Positions 42,197 through 51,755 are shown, counted from the first letter of the stretch. The stretch: 64,000 nt of DNA from Fusibacter sp. A1 (GCF_004125825.1 NZ_QQWI01000002.1:186001-250000), one strand, 5' to 3'. Notes: a model not told the origin generated them from the sequence alone. Translations and numbers: made by a program.

Positions 42197-42847
42197 ATGC
42201 CATTTTCAATGATTCATTTATCCATAGCCCTAAGTATTATGGACACAACACCTGAAATCAAACATGCCTCAGACTTCATGCTTGGTGCGATTGCACCTGA
42301 CGCAGTACATAATAGGGCCAATTACCATAGCGATATGAAAAGGTAAAGCCATCTTTGTGTTGGTGATGAGCCATGGGGACGAGCAACAAACAATGGGCAG
42401 TGGATGAAGAACGTACTCAAATTTGTCGATGAAAACCCTAACAGCGAGCACCGCGACTTCATGCTCGGCTATGCCAGCCATATCATCGCGGACATTCAGA
42501 ACAACATTAAAATCTGGACGCCCTTCAGACTGGAGAACGAAGAGAATTTGAGAAACGGACTAGGCAGCACTTACCATAAAGAGTCTTTTGACATAGATAG
42601 CGTACTGTTTCACAGGGAGCCCACTCAGCGTATTTTCGACTTGTTAAAGCATGGTAACGCATATGGTATTTCAGATTTTGCATTTCAAAATGAAATCGAA
42701 CAACTAAAAGAAGATGTGCTTACCAGCTGGTACAAGTCGAGAGAGGTTTTAGATGTCAGCACGCATCGATATGTTACCTTGGATACCATCGATAAGTTTA
42801 TTGAAGAAGAGTCAGATTACATCAAAAGATTATTGATCAAGCCTTAA
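42197..42847 (+). pseudogene. Zinc-dependent phospholipase C-like protein, interrupted by in-frame TAA
   Basis: The frame from the ATG at 42197 (AAAAGGAG 5-9 bases upstream) reads MPFSMIHLSIALSIMD.. FMLGAIAPDAVHNRANYHSDMKR, meets TAA at 42344-42346, and then continues without frame change as SHLCVGDEPWGRATNNGQW.. to a normal end at 42847. The restored product is about 216 residues with the family pattern of histidines and aspartates (APDAVH, SHLC, YASHIIAD). CAA to TAA would explain the stop. A shorter product could start at the ATG at 42404. Recent loss, sequence error, or a readthrough gene. Confidence 0.82.
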
Positions 42848-42864
42848 CAGCACAAGCCTTAAAT

Positions 42865-42912
42865 AAAGCTCGTCGAGTTCCCTTAAAGAAGAGGATGCGA
42901 CGAGCTTTTTAG
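42865..42912. terminator. Bidirectional terminator
   Basis: AAAGCTCGTCG pairs with CGACGAGCTTT across a 22-base loop, then TT; lies between two converging genes. Confidence 0.8.
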
Positions 42913-42921
42913 TTTATTTAA

Positions 42922-43788
42922 CTAGATCAAGATTCCGTACTTTGGAAAAAGTTCATGTTGACAGAAGTCGAGGTGATATTTGATGGCACGTTGAAAGAGG
43001 AGCCAATCGCTATGATCAAATTCGCTACCGTGGTTGTACAATTTTGACAAGGAATAAGTGTCCCTATCTCCCAAGGCCTCTTTAAACCATAATTTTGAAT
43101 CGTACTCATGATGGAGGCTAACTCCAAAGATCTTGTTCGCATAGGCTTCTTGCCAGCGTTCCACCCGTTCGTACATGGGTAAGTCTATTCGTAAAAAGTC
43201 GTCTAGTTGACCGTAAAAGAGATCCAGCTCTTCTGAAGGGGTATCAAACCATTCAGGCTTAAGATAGCGGATGTCATGGCAAAATAGATGGTAGATTTCA
43301 AAGATGAAATTGCGAATGGATACTAAATCCATATCGGTCTTCATCCGCCTATATTTATTTTCCATCAACTCAGAAACCTCTTCATGAATGAAGGTATCGA
43401 TGAGTATATGGACGTAGATTCCAAGGTAATAAAGACCGAATTCCTGATCAAGGTTTGTCAGGACAAAACGTTTAAGTAAACGCATCATCTCGCTATGGGC
43501 ATGGCTCTTGACTCGTTCCTGAAAGGTTTCACCTTCTCCGGATGGGAAGAAGTGAAACGGCAAGTAGATTTCAAGTGTCTTATCTTTTTTTGTTAGTAAA
43601 AGCGATAGATCCCGATAAGCTGATCTTGTAGGTTCGTAGTCGGTTCCATCTGAAAAGTGAATGGTTTTTTTTGATGTGTTATCATCAATATACTCAGCGG
43701 AGTAAGCTATAGTGAATGCGTTTTGTGGTGTTAAGCCAGATTTCACAGCCAGTAGGTAAATCAGGTAAAAATGTAGATCGGTTTTCAT
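42922..43788 (-). CDS. DUF6765-like protein
   Basis: A 288-residue protein of mainly helical character, starting KTDLHFYLIYLLAVKSGL and followed by AFTIAYSAEYIDDNT, the pattern of DUF6765 proteins. HSEMMRLLKRFV and YLGIYVHILIDTFIHEEVSEL supply His and Asp residues spaced as in zinc phospholipase C-like and S1-P1-like folds, so a metal site is possible. It faces the broken phospholipase-C-like gene across a shared terminator. GGAGG lies upstream of its ATG. Function unknown. Confidence 0.72.
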   Translation of the reverse strand: MKTDLHFYLIYLLAVKSGLTPQNAFTIAYSAEYIDDNTSKKTIHFSDGTDYEPTRSAYRDLSLLLTKKDKTLEIYLPFHFFPSGEGETFQERVKSHAHSEMMRLLKRFVLTNLDQEFGLYYLGIYVHILIDTFIHEEVSELMENKYRRMKTDMDLVSIRNFIFEIYHLFCHDIRYLKPEWFDTPSEELDLFYGQLDDFLRIDLPMYERVERWQEAYANKIFGVSLHHEYDSKLWFKEALGDRDTYSLSKLYNHGSEFDHSDWLLFQRAIKYHLDFCQHELFPKYGILI

Positions 43789-43965
43789 AACGCTACACCT
43801 CCTAACTTATAGTTACCTTCAAAAAGATTAAAGTTAACTTAAATTTCATTATTTCAAGTAATATTCTTGTATAATTTAGGTAGTATGACTCATCTTGATT
43901 GAGCAGAACTTAAAACACATGGGAATTCAATTTAGAGTAGGATATGAACAATAGGAGCCTGAATA

Positions 43966-44516
43966 ATGAAAACACTCATTTTAAACGGATCACCAAGAAA
44001 GTCGGGTGACACGATGGCGCTAATCAATCAGCTGACACAAGTACTTAAGGGTGAAGTTGTTCAGATCAACGCTTATGATAAGAAAATCGCATCTTGCACC
44101 GACTGCAGGTACTGCTGGTCGAATCATGACTGCATCATTAAAGATGATATGCAAGAGGTCTATCAACTTGTAGAAACAGTCGATGTAGTCGTGATTGCGT
44201 CTCCTCTTTACTTTTCAGAACTGACAGGTGAACTTTTAGGAGTGCTCAGTAGGTTTCAAAAGTATTATGCGCGAAGAATTATCCAAAAGGACAGCGCATT
44301 CAAGCTAAAGCCCAAACATGGTTTGTTAATCTTAACAGGTGGTGGCGACGGCGGGCCTGGGCCAGCGATTGAAAGAACGTCGATTTTATTTAGACAATTG
44401 AACGTAGAGTCGGTAGGCACTGTAACGTCGTAAAAACAATGACACTGCCAGCTTGTGAGGATGAAGCAGCGTTGAGAAAACTTATAGAATATGCGGCGCT
44501 GCTGAATGAATGCTAG
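43966..44516 (+). pseudogene. Flavodoxin-like NAD(P)H-dependent FMN reductase with 3' frameshift
   Basis: The frame from 43966 encodes a flavodoxin-fold oxidoreductase: TLILNGSPRKSGDTMAL (FMN phosphate loop), CTDCRYCWSNHDC and VVIASPLYFSELTG. It stops at 44431-44433 after GTVTS. In the -1 frame from 44430, reading continues VKTMTLPACEDEAALRKLIE to a stop at 44514-44516, which is the expected C-terminal helix. One base was probably lost near 44430. The truncated 155-residue protein lacks about 28 residues and may still fold partly. AGGAG lies upstream of the ATG. Confidence 0.82.
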
Positions 44517-44534
44517 CGTGATGAAGGAGGTACT

Positions 44535-45092
44535 ATGGAGAAGTTGGTTCAGGCATTAGAAAAACATTCAACTTGGAAAAGAGCCTTGTTCCTATTTATT
44601 GTGAGTATGCTGTTTGCGACACTGATCATTACGATGTTTTTCGGCAGAATCCAGTTGGATGCGAACGCAACGATGGATTCACTTACAAGCTATACAAGCG
44701 AGGTGTTTCATAATAGTCTTGAGCTACAAGGTGAAGCAGGCAGGACCGGATACTTGCAGCTACATATAATTGATTATCTGTTCATGTCGGTGTTCTATTT
44801 ATGCATGGCCATGACCCTGCAGCTACTGATAAAAAAAGTCTTCACCACCGATAAGGTTCGGTATTTAGCGCTTATTCCGTTTATCGCTCTGTTATGTGAC
44901 TTTGGTGAGAATGTCATGATTGATGTGTCTATATGGATGTTTCCTAGACAGTCGCAGCTGATGGGAGTACTTGCAGGTTATTTTACTGCGACTAAAATGA
45001 TGGTGATCAACATTACGCTGGTCGTCATAGCGGCTCTTGTTATCGCCCGCGTCTGGTCAGGCATCTTCAAAGGGGCTAAAAGCAGGCGATAA
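44535..45092 (+). CDS. Hypothetical four-helix membrane protein
   Basis: A 185-residue protein with hydrophobic segments at about 17-36, 80-100, 110-125 and 148-172, and an external loop of some 40 residues after the first helix. Not recognised. It is 18 bases downstream of the flavodoxin-like pseudogene and has AAGGAGG before its ATG, so it probably shared a transcript with it. Ends in a basic KGAKSRR tail. Confidence 0.75.
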   Translation: MEKLVQALEKHSTWKRALFLFIVSMLFATLIITMFFGRIQLDANATMDSLTSYTSEVFHNSLELQGEAGRTGYLQLHIIDYLFMSVFYLCMAMTLQLLIKKVFTTDKVRYLALIPFIALLCDFGENVMIDVSIWMFPRQSQLMGVLAGYFTATKMMVINITLVVIAALVIARVWSGIFKGAKSRR

Positions 45093-45224
45093 GCACAATG
45101 AAATTGGCTTTAAAGCGGTTGAAATGGATGAAGCGGGACCTAGCCATATAAATATTTTAATCATCGACTTAATATTCTGAAAAATGGTATACTTATGTAA
45201 ACATGGGTGATAAGGAGAGTTTAG

Positions 45225-46967
45225 ATGAACTATTTATTGGCGGCAGTGATCGTAGTAGGCGTTTTATATCATTTAGTTTACCGTTTTAAGATTCAAAAAA
45301 AAGCACAACGTGTTGGATTACCATCGGAAAAGAACAAGATTATTTCGAACGTAGTTGAAGAGTTACATCACTTATCGGATAAGAACATAGACCTTATCAG
45401 TGGCTTTACTTACTCGATAGAAGCAATGACTATAGAAATGAGTCAAGTGGTCAATGAAGTAAGCAACATGTCCGCCAATGCGCAGGAACAGTCAGCGACA
45501 ATGACAGCGCTCACGCATTTTTTTCAGGAAGTACAAGCGCTTATGGACATCTTAAAGGAGCAATCGCTCAGTTCAAAAGAGATGAGCTCGACAGCTTACC
45601 ATACGGTTGCTGACAATCAGCACAGCATCATAAATACGGTTTCAGCTTTTGAAGACTTAAAAGGGTTCGTGCTTGCTGCGACCGGGAGTTTATCCAATCT
45701 GAATCAGCAAACAGAAAAGGCCGATGAACTTATTTCAAGTATTGCGCGAATATCGGGGCAAACAAACCTGCTCGCACTCAACGCCTCTATCGAAGCTGCT
45801 AGGGCAGGTGAGGCTGGCAGAGGATTTTCTGTAGTTGCCGAGGAAATCAGAAAGTTGGCTGAGGAAACCTCGCTGGTGGTTACTGATATCACACACCTAT
45901 TAAAAGAGATCAATAGGATATCAGACAGTGTCAAAGGCAGTATGGAAGTGACTTCTGATGGGATTGAAACCCAGTCCAATCAACTGCAAAATGCGGTTAT
46001 AAACTTAAGAACAATTGAAACGACTACTTCAACGCTTGTTGAGACAAACGCTGAACTGTTCGAGCGTACGAGTTCTGCCGCGACTTCGTTTAGTGAAGCA
46101 ATGAACATGGTAAACGACCTTAATGACGCAATTGAAGATGTGGCAAAGGGAGCAAGCGAGATCAACTCATCGATTTCTGCTCAGGCAGGGGCGGTGGAAA
46201 GTCTATCGGGCTCATTGACTAGCCTTGAGACCATGCAATTTGAGTTTGCAAAAAAACTGGATAGCATATCAGACACAAGGGACAAACGAATTGTTGTAGC
46301 GACGTCCGCATATGAACCTTATATCATACATGATAAGAAGAGCAGTAAGGTGAGTGGAATCGATGTGGATCTACTCAAGCGTATTTATGAACCTAAAGGT
46401 TATGAAGTTGACTTTAAGATCGTTCCTTGGGAGACTTCGATCAATATGATAAGGAGTGGGGTTTCTGATATTCTACCTACACTCTCTAAAACCAAAGAAC
46501 GGGAACAGTTCATCGCATTTTCGAACTCCTATCGAGCAGAAAACAGATATGCTTTCTACACACAGTCTGATAAAGCGATAAAGATAAACAGTTATGTTGA
46601 CTTAAGAGGTAAGAAGATCGGCGTGCTTGCCGGTTATACCTACTTTGATGCTTTCGACAAGGATAGTCGTCTAAAAAAGGAAGCCAGTGCGAACGATGCC
46701 ATCTTATTTGAAAAACTCGAACGAGGTCAAGTTGATGTTGTCATCATGAACGAGCACGGCGGAGATTATTACTTGTCTCAACACAAGCTTGGGAAGAATG
46801 TTGTCAAAGAAAGTTATATTGAAGTTGATCGTGGAGCGGATCCAACCTATATGGGATTCCCTATATCAGATAAGAAAAAACACTTGAAAGAACTATTCGA
46901 CGCAGCCCTTTCGGAAATGGTGAATGAAGGCGCCTTAATAGAAATCGAAAAAACCTATATCGCTTAA
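45225..46967 (+). CDS. Methyl-accepting chemotaxis signalling protein with C-terminal solute-binding (SBP_bac_3) domain
   Basis: A 580-residue protein with one N-terminal hydrophobic helix (about 2-22) and a basic stretch after it. There is no HAMP domain. The chemoreceptor signalling coiled coil occupies about 45-345, with the hairpin tip [20 protein letters not shown] followed by [14 protein letters not shown]. Residues about 352-580 are a family 3 solute-binding domain, with [48 protein letters not shown] and [14 protein letters not shown]. With a single membrane helix the binding domain should lie inside the cell, below the signalling tip. GGAG lies upstream of the ATG. It has its own terminator. 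Confidence 0.92.
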   Translation: MNYLLAAVIVVGVLYHLVYRFKIQKKAQRVGLPSEKNKIISNVVEELHHLSDKNIDLISGFTYSIEAMTIEMSQVVNEVSNMSANAQEQSATMTALTHFFQEVQALMDILKEQSLSSKEMSSTAYHTVADNQHSIINTVSAFEDLKGFVLAATGSLSNLNQQTEKADELISSIARISGQTNLLALNASIEAARAGEAGRGFSVVAEEIRKLAEETSLVVTDITHLLKEINRISDSVKGSMEVTSDGIETQSNQLQNAVINLRTIETTTSTLVETNAELFERTSSAATSFSEAMNMVNDLNDAIEDVAKGASEINSSISAQAGAVESLSGSLTSLETMQFEFAKKLDSISDTRDKRIVVATSAYEPYIIHDKKSSKVSGIDVDLLKRIYEPKGYEVDFKIVPWETSINMIRSGVSDILPTLSKTKEREQFIAFSNSYRAENRYAFYTQSDKAIKINSYVDLRGKKIGVLAGYTYFDAFDKDSRLKKEASANDAILFEKLERGQVDVVIMNEHGGDYYLSQHKLGKNVVKESYIEVDRGADPTYMGFPISDKKKHLKELFDAALSEMVNEGALIEIEKTYIA

Positions 46968-46976
46968 TCATAACTG

Positions 46977-47016
46977 AAATACACCTCATCGCTTTAATGG
47001 ATGAGGTGTATTTTTT
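46977..47016 (+). terminator. Terminator of the chemoreceptor gene
   Basis: AAATACACCTCATC pairs with GATGAGGTGTATTT around a 9-base loop, followed by a T run. Confidence 0.9.
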
Positions 47017-47192
47017 ACGTTTTCGTGGAATGACAATATTTGACAGCGGAAGCGTCATAAGTATGGATCTAGCCTAATCACTATTATTCCGTCAGAAACA
47101 TTACGCTAAAGACAAGAAAAGACGCGTTTATGAAATAATTGAACAGATGAGCTCTTGATTTGGTACCTTATTGTTAGAAAGGAGGTCGAACA

Positions 47193-47798
47193 ATGGTTTC
47201 GTTAAAAAATGTATGTTGTGAATCAATGAATGATTATCTGGTATCTCATAGGCAGCTTAGTGAGATTGAAAAGGTTAGGGTGAAATATGGAGTAGAGATG
47301 TTTTATCTGGCTTTTTCAAAGACGGTTGTAATCGCTTTGATCGCCGGCATGCTAGGCGTGTTGCCCGGAATGCTGCTTGCGATGATAAGCTTTAATCTGA
47401 TCAAGTCGTCAGCATACGGATTGCATGCCAAGAGCTCGATGCAGTGCCTGTTGATGAGCTTTTTAGGACTAGTCCTACTGCCGATGCTTTGGAGAAACAG
47501 TAATCCAAATATCATACTACTGCATAGTATCACCGTATTGATGCCATTATACTTTTACATCTTTGCACCGTCTGACACTGTGAAACGTCCATTAATTGGT
47601 GCAACTGCAAGAGCCGGACTTCGACTGAAAGCTACAAAACGTACCTTGTTTATAGGCACCCTGATTATCTGCATACCTAGTGTTTCAATCAAAGTGTATT
47701 TATTGTCAGGCCTATTGACGCAAGCTGTACTAAATTGTCCTATCACCTACTATTTAATGAATGAAAAAAGGAGAAATTATGAAGAATTTGAGAAATGA
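47193..47798 (+). CDS. agrB: Accessory gene regulator protease/exporter AgrB
   Basis: A 201-residue integral membrane cysteine protease with about five or six hydrophobic segments. The catalytic pair is H78 and C85 in SAYGLHAKSSMQC, the same 7-residue spacing as H77/C84 in S. aureus AgrB. It cuts the C-terminal tail from the AgrD precursor and forms a thiolactone peptide. AGGAGG precedes the ATG. Its last 20 bases overlap agrD. First gene of an agrBDCA operon. Confidence 0.95.
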   Translation: MVSLKNVCCESMNDYLVSHRQLSEIEKVRVKYGVEMFYLAFSKTVVIALIAGMLGVLPGMLLAMISFNLIKSSAYGLHAKSSMQCLLMSFLGLVLLPMLWRNSNPNIILLHSITVLMPLYFYIFAPSDTVKRPLIGATARAGLRLKATKRTLFIGTLIICIPSVSIKVYLLSGLLTQAVLNCPITYYLMNEKRRNYEEFEK

Positions 47799-47931
47799 AC
47801 TGATGGAAAAAATGACAAACGGCATGTTAAAAATGACTTTGGATTATTCCGAGACTTCCGGCCAATGTTTTTTCTTAGGAATAGATGAAATTGAAATGCC
47901 AAAAGAGATACTTTATTTAACAGAAGAGTAA
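47779..47931 (+). CDS. agrD: AgrD autoinducing peptide precursor
   Basis: A 50-residue ORF starting inside the 3' end of agrB, with AAAAAAGGAG 4-13 bases upstream of its ATG. It has the three-part AgrD design: an amphipathic N-terminal helix (MKNLRNELMEKMTNGMLKM), a core SGQCFFLGI with C30, and an acidic tail DEIEMPKEILYLTEE. The tail closely follows the S. aureus AgrD tail (DEVEVPKEL). Cleavage before D36 would leave a six-residue thiolactone ring C-F-F-L-G-I; cleavage after G34 would leave five residues. AgrB should process it and AgrC should sense it. Confidence 0.93.
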   Translation: MKNLRNELMEKMTNGMLKMTLDYSETSGQCFFLGIDEIEMPKEILYLTEE

Positions 47932-47970
47932 TCCATTGTGGTATAATTTCCTTGATAGGGGGTTATACCA

Positions 47971-49296
47971 TTGACTTTTTTTATACAAATTTTATTGACA
48001 CCACTTCTATTCACCATTGTTTGCCGCTATTTGATATCAGAAAGATTCTTAAGACATAAGGATATCTTACTTATCGGCACTCTTGCGGTAATATTAGGAA
48101 TTATAATCGGCTTAAAGCCATCACTAGAACCGATTACTGGGGTTATCATCCTATTGGTTCTGGTCTACTACTTTGCCAATGAAGGAAACTCCAAAGTAAA
48201 GGTGATCAGTATTGTGCTTATCACCATGGTACTTGCAATTTTGGGTGACAACTTATCAAGCATTGTCACAAGCACCCTTTTCGGACTGGAATCGATGACA
48301 AGAGAAGTTGTTAGAAGCAGCCTTTATGTCTATATCACCTTGAGCGCGTTTTTGTTCCTATTTATGCTATTGATGGCTTATGGACTAAAGCAACTGGAGT
48401 ACTTATGGAAAAAGTATCGGGAAGTCGTTGAAAGCAAAGGATTTATGATTAGTATCGTTTCGGTGATGATACTCGTGTTTCTGTCATTCTATTGGCTTAC
48501 TTTCACCTATGAAGACAAATCGGTTGGTGGCGTATTCGCACTGAGTATCGCAATGCTGTCCTTATTGATTTCCGTGATTGTCGTCGTCATGATGTTTATG
48601 CAGTACAAGTTAAAGGACATCAGGTTAAGTGCAAAAAAAACGGAGATGGATCAACTTACCCGTTACACATCTGAGCTTGAAATGCTCTATGATGATATGC
48701 GTAAGTTCAAGCATGATTATGTGAATATGATCGCATCGATGACAGGATATTTGGAGACGGATAACCTAATCGACTTGAAGATCTTCTTCGATCAAAAGAT
48801 CATGCCGCTTGGTCGAAAGTTTGAACAAGACGATATCAAACTTGGGCAATTGAGCTATCTGATGCAGATTGAACTAAAAGGCATCATCTCATCCAAGTGT
48901 CTATATGCACAAGAATTAGGCGTGAACGTATATTTGGATATTGTAGAGCCTGTGACAATCAATATGGACATTATCGATCTTTGCCGTGTAATAGGAATAT
49001 GGCTGGATAACGCCATAGAAGCCACAATGCTGAGCGATGACCCTAGATTGAAGGTGGGGGTCATCAAAAGAGATTCAAAGACCTTTGTAGTAATATCAAA
49101 CACGGTAAAAGAAATGCCACCTCTTTTCAAATTGCGGGAAAAGGGATTCTCTACTAAGGAAAAGTCTAGTGGAATCGGTTTGGCAAGTGCACGTAAAGTA
49201 CTGAATCAATATGATTATATAACAAATGATATGGTATATGAGAACGGTGAGTTCAAGCAGGTACTTGAGGTATTTGAACCATCCGATCTAGCTTAG
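47971..49296 (+). CDS. agrC: AgrC-type peptide-sensing histidine kinase
   Basis: A 441-residue HPK10-family kinase. Six or seven hydrophobic segments fill residues 1-215 and form the peptide receptor. The dimerisation helix reads LYDDMRKFKHDYVNM with phospho-acceptor H248, and the ATPase ends with GIWLDNAIEA and KSSGIGLASARKVLNQY. It starts with TTG, with AGGGGG 8-13 bases upstream. It lies 39 bases after agrD and 8 bases before agrA. It should bind the cyclic peptide made from AgrD and phosphorylate AgrA. Confidence 0.93.
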   Translation: MTFFIQILLTPLLFTIVCRYLISERFLRHKDILLIGTLAVILGIIIGLKPSLEPITGVIILLVLVYYFANEGNSKVKVISIVLITMVLAILGDNLSSIVTSTLFGLESMTREVVRSSLYVYITLSAFLFLFMLLMAYGLKQLEYLWKKYREVVESKGFMISIVSVMILVFLSFYWLTFTYEDKSVGGVFALSIAMLSLLISVIVVVMMFMQYKLKDIRLSAKKTEMDQLTRYTSELEMLYDDMRKFKHDYVNMIASMTGYLETDNLIDLKIFFDQKIMPLGRKFEQDDIKLGQLSYLMQIELKGIISSKCLYAQELGVNVYLDIVEPVTINMDIIDLCRVIGIWLDNAIEATMLSDDPRLKVGVIKRDSKTFVVISNTVKEMPPLFKLREKGFSTKEKSSGIGLASARKVLNQYDYITNDMVYENGEFKQVLEVFEPSDLA

Positions 49297-49304
49297 GAGG
49301 ACAT

Positions 49305-50042
49305 ATGCTAAATATATATATTTGTGAAGATGACCCTAAACAACGACGTCAAATAGCACAAACAGTTCATAATGCGATCTCTATTGAAGAACTTGACATG
49401 CAAATCGCAATTCGAACGGGAGATCCACATGAGCTTATTGAAAACATCGCGAATAAGAACGAAACTGGAATCTACTTTCTAGATGTTGATTTGCAAGCCG
49501 ATATCAATGGCATACAACTCGGAGAAATAATCCGAAAGCATGATCCCAGAGGCTTTATCATCTACATCACGACGCATGCTGAAATGAGCCTTTTGACATT
49601 CACTTACAAGGTAGAGGCGCTGGACTATATTGTGAAAGATGAAAGAGATAAGATCAGTGCCAGAATTAAAGAGTGTCTGATCAATATCAATGAGAAATAT
49701 TCCACAGCTGCTACGGATGTGTTGAAAAGCTTTTATGTAAAAAACAAAGAGAAGACTGTTCATATGGCTTATGAGGATATCGTATTTTTTGAAACATCAG
49801 CCACTGCACATAAGGTGCTGTTACATGCCAATGACCGGAGTATCGAGTTTTACTCGAATATGAACGACATTAAGGATAAGCTGGACGACAGATTTATTAG
49901 ATGTCACCGATCATATATTGTGAATTTAGATAAGCTTGAAGAGGTTGATAAGACAAATAGGGTTGCCAAGTTTGTGAACGGACAAAGTTGTTTTATATCC
50001 ACTAGAGGAATGAAATTACTGACGGATGCGATGAAAGCATAA
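49305..50042 (+). CDS. agrA: AgrA-type LytTR response regulator
   Basis: A 245-residue regulator. Receiver domain 1-125 with E8-D9-D10, phospho-acceptor D60 in YFLDVDLQ and the AgrA-like EALDYIVKDE. LytTR DNA-binding domain about 145-245: VFFETSATAHKVLLHA and RCHRSYIVNLDKLEEVD. AGGAGG lies upstream of the ATG. It should bind direct repeats in front of agrB and target genes and complete the quorum-sensing circuit. A hairpin terminator follows at once. Confidence 0.94.
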   Translation: MLNIYICEDDPKQRRQIAQTVHNAISIEELDMQIAIRTGDPHELIENIANKNETGIYFLDVDLQADINGIQLGEIIRKHDPRGFIIYITTHAEMSLLTFTYKVEALDYIVKDERDKISARIKECLININEKYSTAATDVLKSFYVKNKEKTVHMAYEDIVFFETSATAHKVLLHANDRSIEFYSNMNDIKDKLDDRFIRCHRSYIVNLDKLEEVDKTNRVAKFVNGQSCFISTRGMKLLTDAMKA

Positions 50043-50044
50043 GA

Positions 50045-50073
50045 GAAAGCTGTTGTTTGGCTTTCTTTTTTTG
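50045..50073 (+). terminator. Terminator of the agr operon
   Basis: GAAAGC and GCTTTC enclose a TGTTGTTTG loop, followed by a long T run, 3 bases after the agrA stop. Confidence 0.8.
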
Positions 50074-50143
50074 TATCCTCAGATTTTGAAGATGGATTTT
50101 GGTATAATTGATCTAGATTACTAAGAAGATCTTTTAGGTTGTT

Positions 50144-50182
50144 TTGAAAACCACACGGAGATTTTTTGTTGCAAGACTTTAC
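50144..50182 (+). repeat. Repeat B, copy 2 (orphan terminator arm)
   Basis: Matches 35150-35190 closely, but the 5' arm of the hairpin is missing here, so this copy cannot terminate transcription by itself. It lies in the 280-base gap before the M29 gene, which otherwise holds only a GTAATAC-containing AT stretch and no gene. Confidence 0.65.
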
Positions 50183-50322
50183 CATATCAATTTATTGAAT
50201 TTTGATTATACTAAGCGTATTTACCTACCGAAATAATCGTGGAGTAATACTTTGGAGGTCACTGAGACAAGTTGTAGACGCTTGCAGCGGGCTGGGTTTA
50301 AGTTTATTAAGGAGTTTTGGTA

Positions 50323-51546
50323 ATGGAGAAATTGAAAAGAAATTATGCGGATTTGCTTGTGAGAAAAGGTGTGAATCTTAAGGTGGGGCAGTATCTGGTG
50401 GTTTCTAGTCCTGTGGAGTGTTTTGATTTTGCTAGAATCGTCGCAGAAGCGGGGTATGATGCGGGGGCTAGGGAAGTAATCATTGATTACCAGGATGAGC
50501 AGATCTTTAAGATGAAATTTGAGAAGGCGTCTGATGAGGTGTTTGATACTTACGAGGATTGGAGAACTTCTTTGAATGACCATTACCTTTTAGAAGACGC
50601 GGCTTTTATCATTCTTGACGCGAATACTCCTGGATTGTTTGAGGATATCGATAGGTCAAGAATGAACAGGTTAGGAGCGGTGGCTTTTCCTAAGCTTAGT
50701 AATTATAGAACAAGCCTGATGAACAATAAAGTGACTTGGTGCATTGCTTCAATGCCTACCTTGTCATGGGCCAACAAGGTGTTCCCAAATGAAGTTGAGC
50801 CGATCAATCGGTTATGGGATGTCATTCTTAAGTCGGTACGTGTTGAAGAGGATGATTTTTTAGCGAAGTGGGATGAACACATAGACAACTTGAATGAGAC
50901 TGCTGCAAAGTTAAATGAAATACAGTTCAAACGACTTCATATAAAAAACTCGATAGGAACGGATATCAAGGTTGAACTGCCTGTTGACCATATATGGAAA
51001 AGCACACAGTCTGAAACAGTTCAGGGAAGAAGGTTCATAGCCAATATTCCATCAGAAGAGGTTTATACTGCGCCTGATAAACATGGCGTGAATGGAAAAG
51101 TTGTCGCGACTAAGCCACTGATTTATAATGGTGGCATAATCGATGATTTTTATCTGATCTTCAAAAACGGTCAAGTGATCGAAGCAAAAGCCAAGCAGGG
51201 TAACGATTTGCTATCGGCGCTAGTGAATACCGATGAAGGAGCGAGATTTTTAGGTGAAGTCGCCATCCTACCAAATGATACACCCTTGTCGAATCAGAAT
51301 TTCCTGTTCCATAACACGCTGTATGACGAGAATACAGGATCTCACTTTGCCTTGGGTCAGGCATCGCTGGAATCCACAAAAAATGGAAAACAAATGAGCG
51401 AAGAGCAATTAAATGCTCATGGAATCAATCAGTCAAAGGTTAAAGCCAACTTCACCTTCACCACAGCAGACTTGAGCATTCATGGTGTAGACAAGGACGG
51501 TGAAATAATCGAAATCTTGAAGGAGGCTAGGATTGTACTGAACTGA
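50323..51546 (+). CDS. M29 family metallo-aminopeptidase (AmpS/PepS type)
   Basis: A 407-residue cytosolic aminopeptidase. Family features: EKLKRNYADLLVRKGVNLKVGQ at the N terminus, metal-binding glutamates in NIPSEEVYTAPD and EGARFLGEVA, then HNTLYDENTGSHFALG and TADLSIHGVDKDG with the last metal ligands. It releases N-terminal amino acids using zinc or cobalt. The ATG at 50323 has AAGGAG 8-13 bases upstream; a TTG at 50317 is less likely. Monocistronic, with a terminator downstream. Confidence 0.95.
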   Translation: MEKLKRNYADLLVRKGVNLKVGQYLVVSSPVECFDFARIVAEAGYDAGAREVIIDYQDEQIFKMKFEKASDEVFDTYEDWRTSLNDHYLLEDAAFIILDANTPGLFEDIDRSRMNRLGAVAFPKLSNYRTSLMNNKVTWCIASMPTLSWANKVFPNEVEPINRLWDVILKSVRVEEDDFLAKWDEHIDNLNETAAKLNEIQFKRLHIKNSIGTDIKVELPVDHIWKSTQSETVQGRRFIANIPSEEVYTAPDKHGVNGKVVATKPLIYNGGIIDDFYLIFKNGQVIEAKAKQGNDLLSALVNTDEGARFLGEVAILPNDTPLSNQNFLFHNTLYDENTGSHFALGQASLESTKNGKQMSEEQLNAHGINQSKVKANFTFTTADLSIHGVDKDGEIIEILKEARIVLN

Positions 51547-51571
51547 TGTAAGCAAGTATGAACAGAGTAAT

Positions 51572-51604
51572 GGGGCAGAGGGTGTACACTTTCTGTCCTT
51601 TTTA
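51572..51604 (+). terminator. Terminator of the M29 gene
   Basis: GGGCAGA..GTG pairs with CAC..TCTGTCC, then TTTTTAG. Confidence 0.75.
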
Positions 51605-51755
51605 GTTTTGAGTTGCTTATTGCAAAGATTACTCAAATTATTGAGAGCAGGACTGGCAATACTGTTTCAAAATGGTAAAATGTTAATGATGGAATCTTAC
51701 TTGATACTTTAGTATATTTAGGCGTATTTAACTGCCTACAAAGGAGAATAGATAA

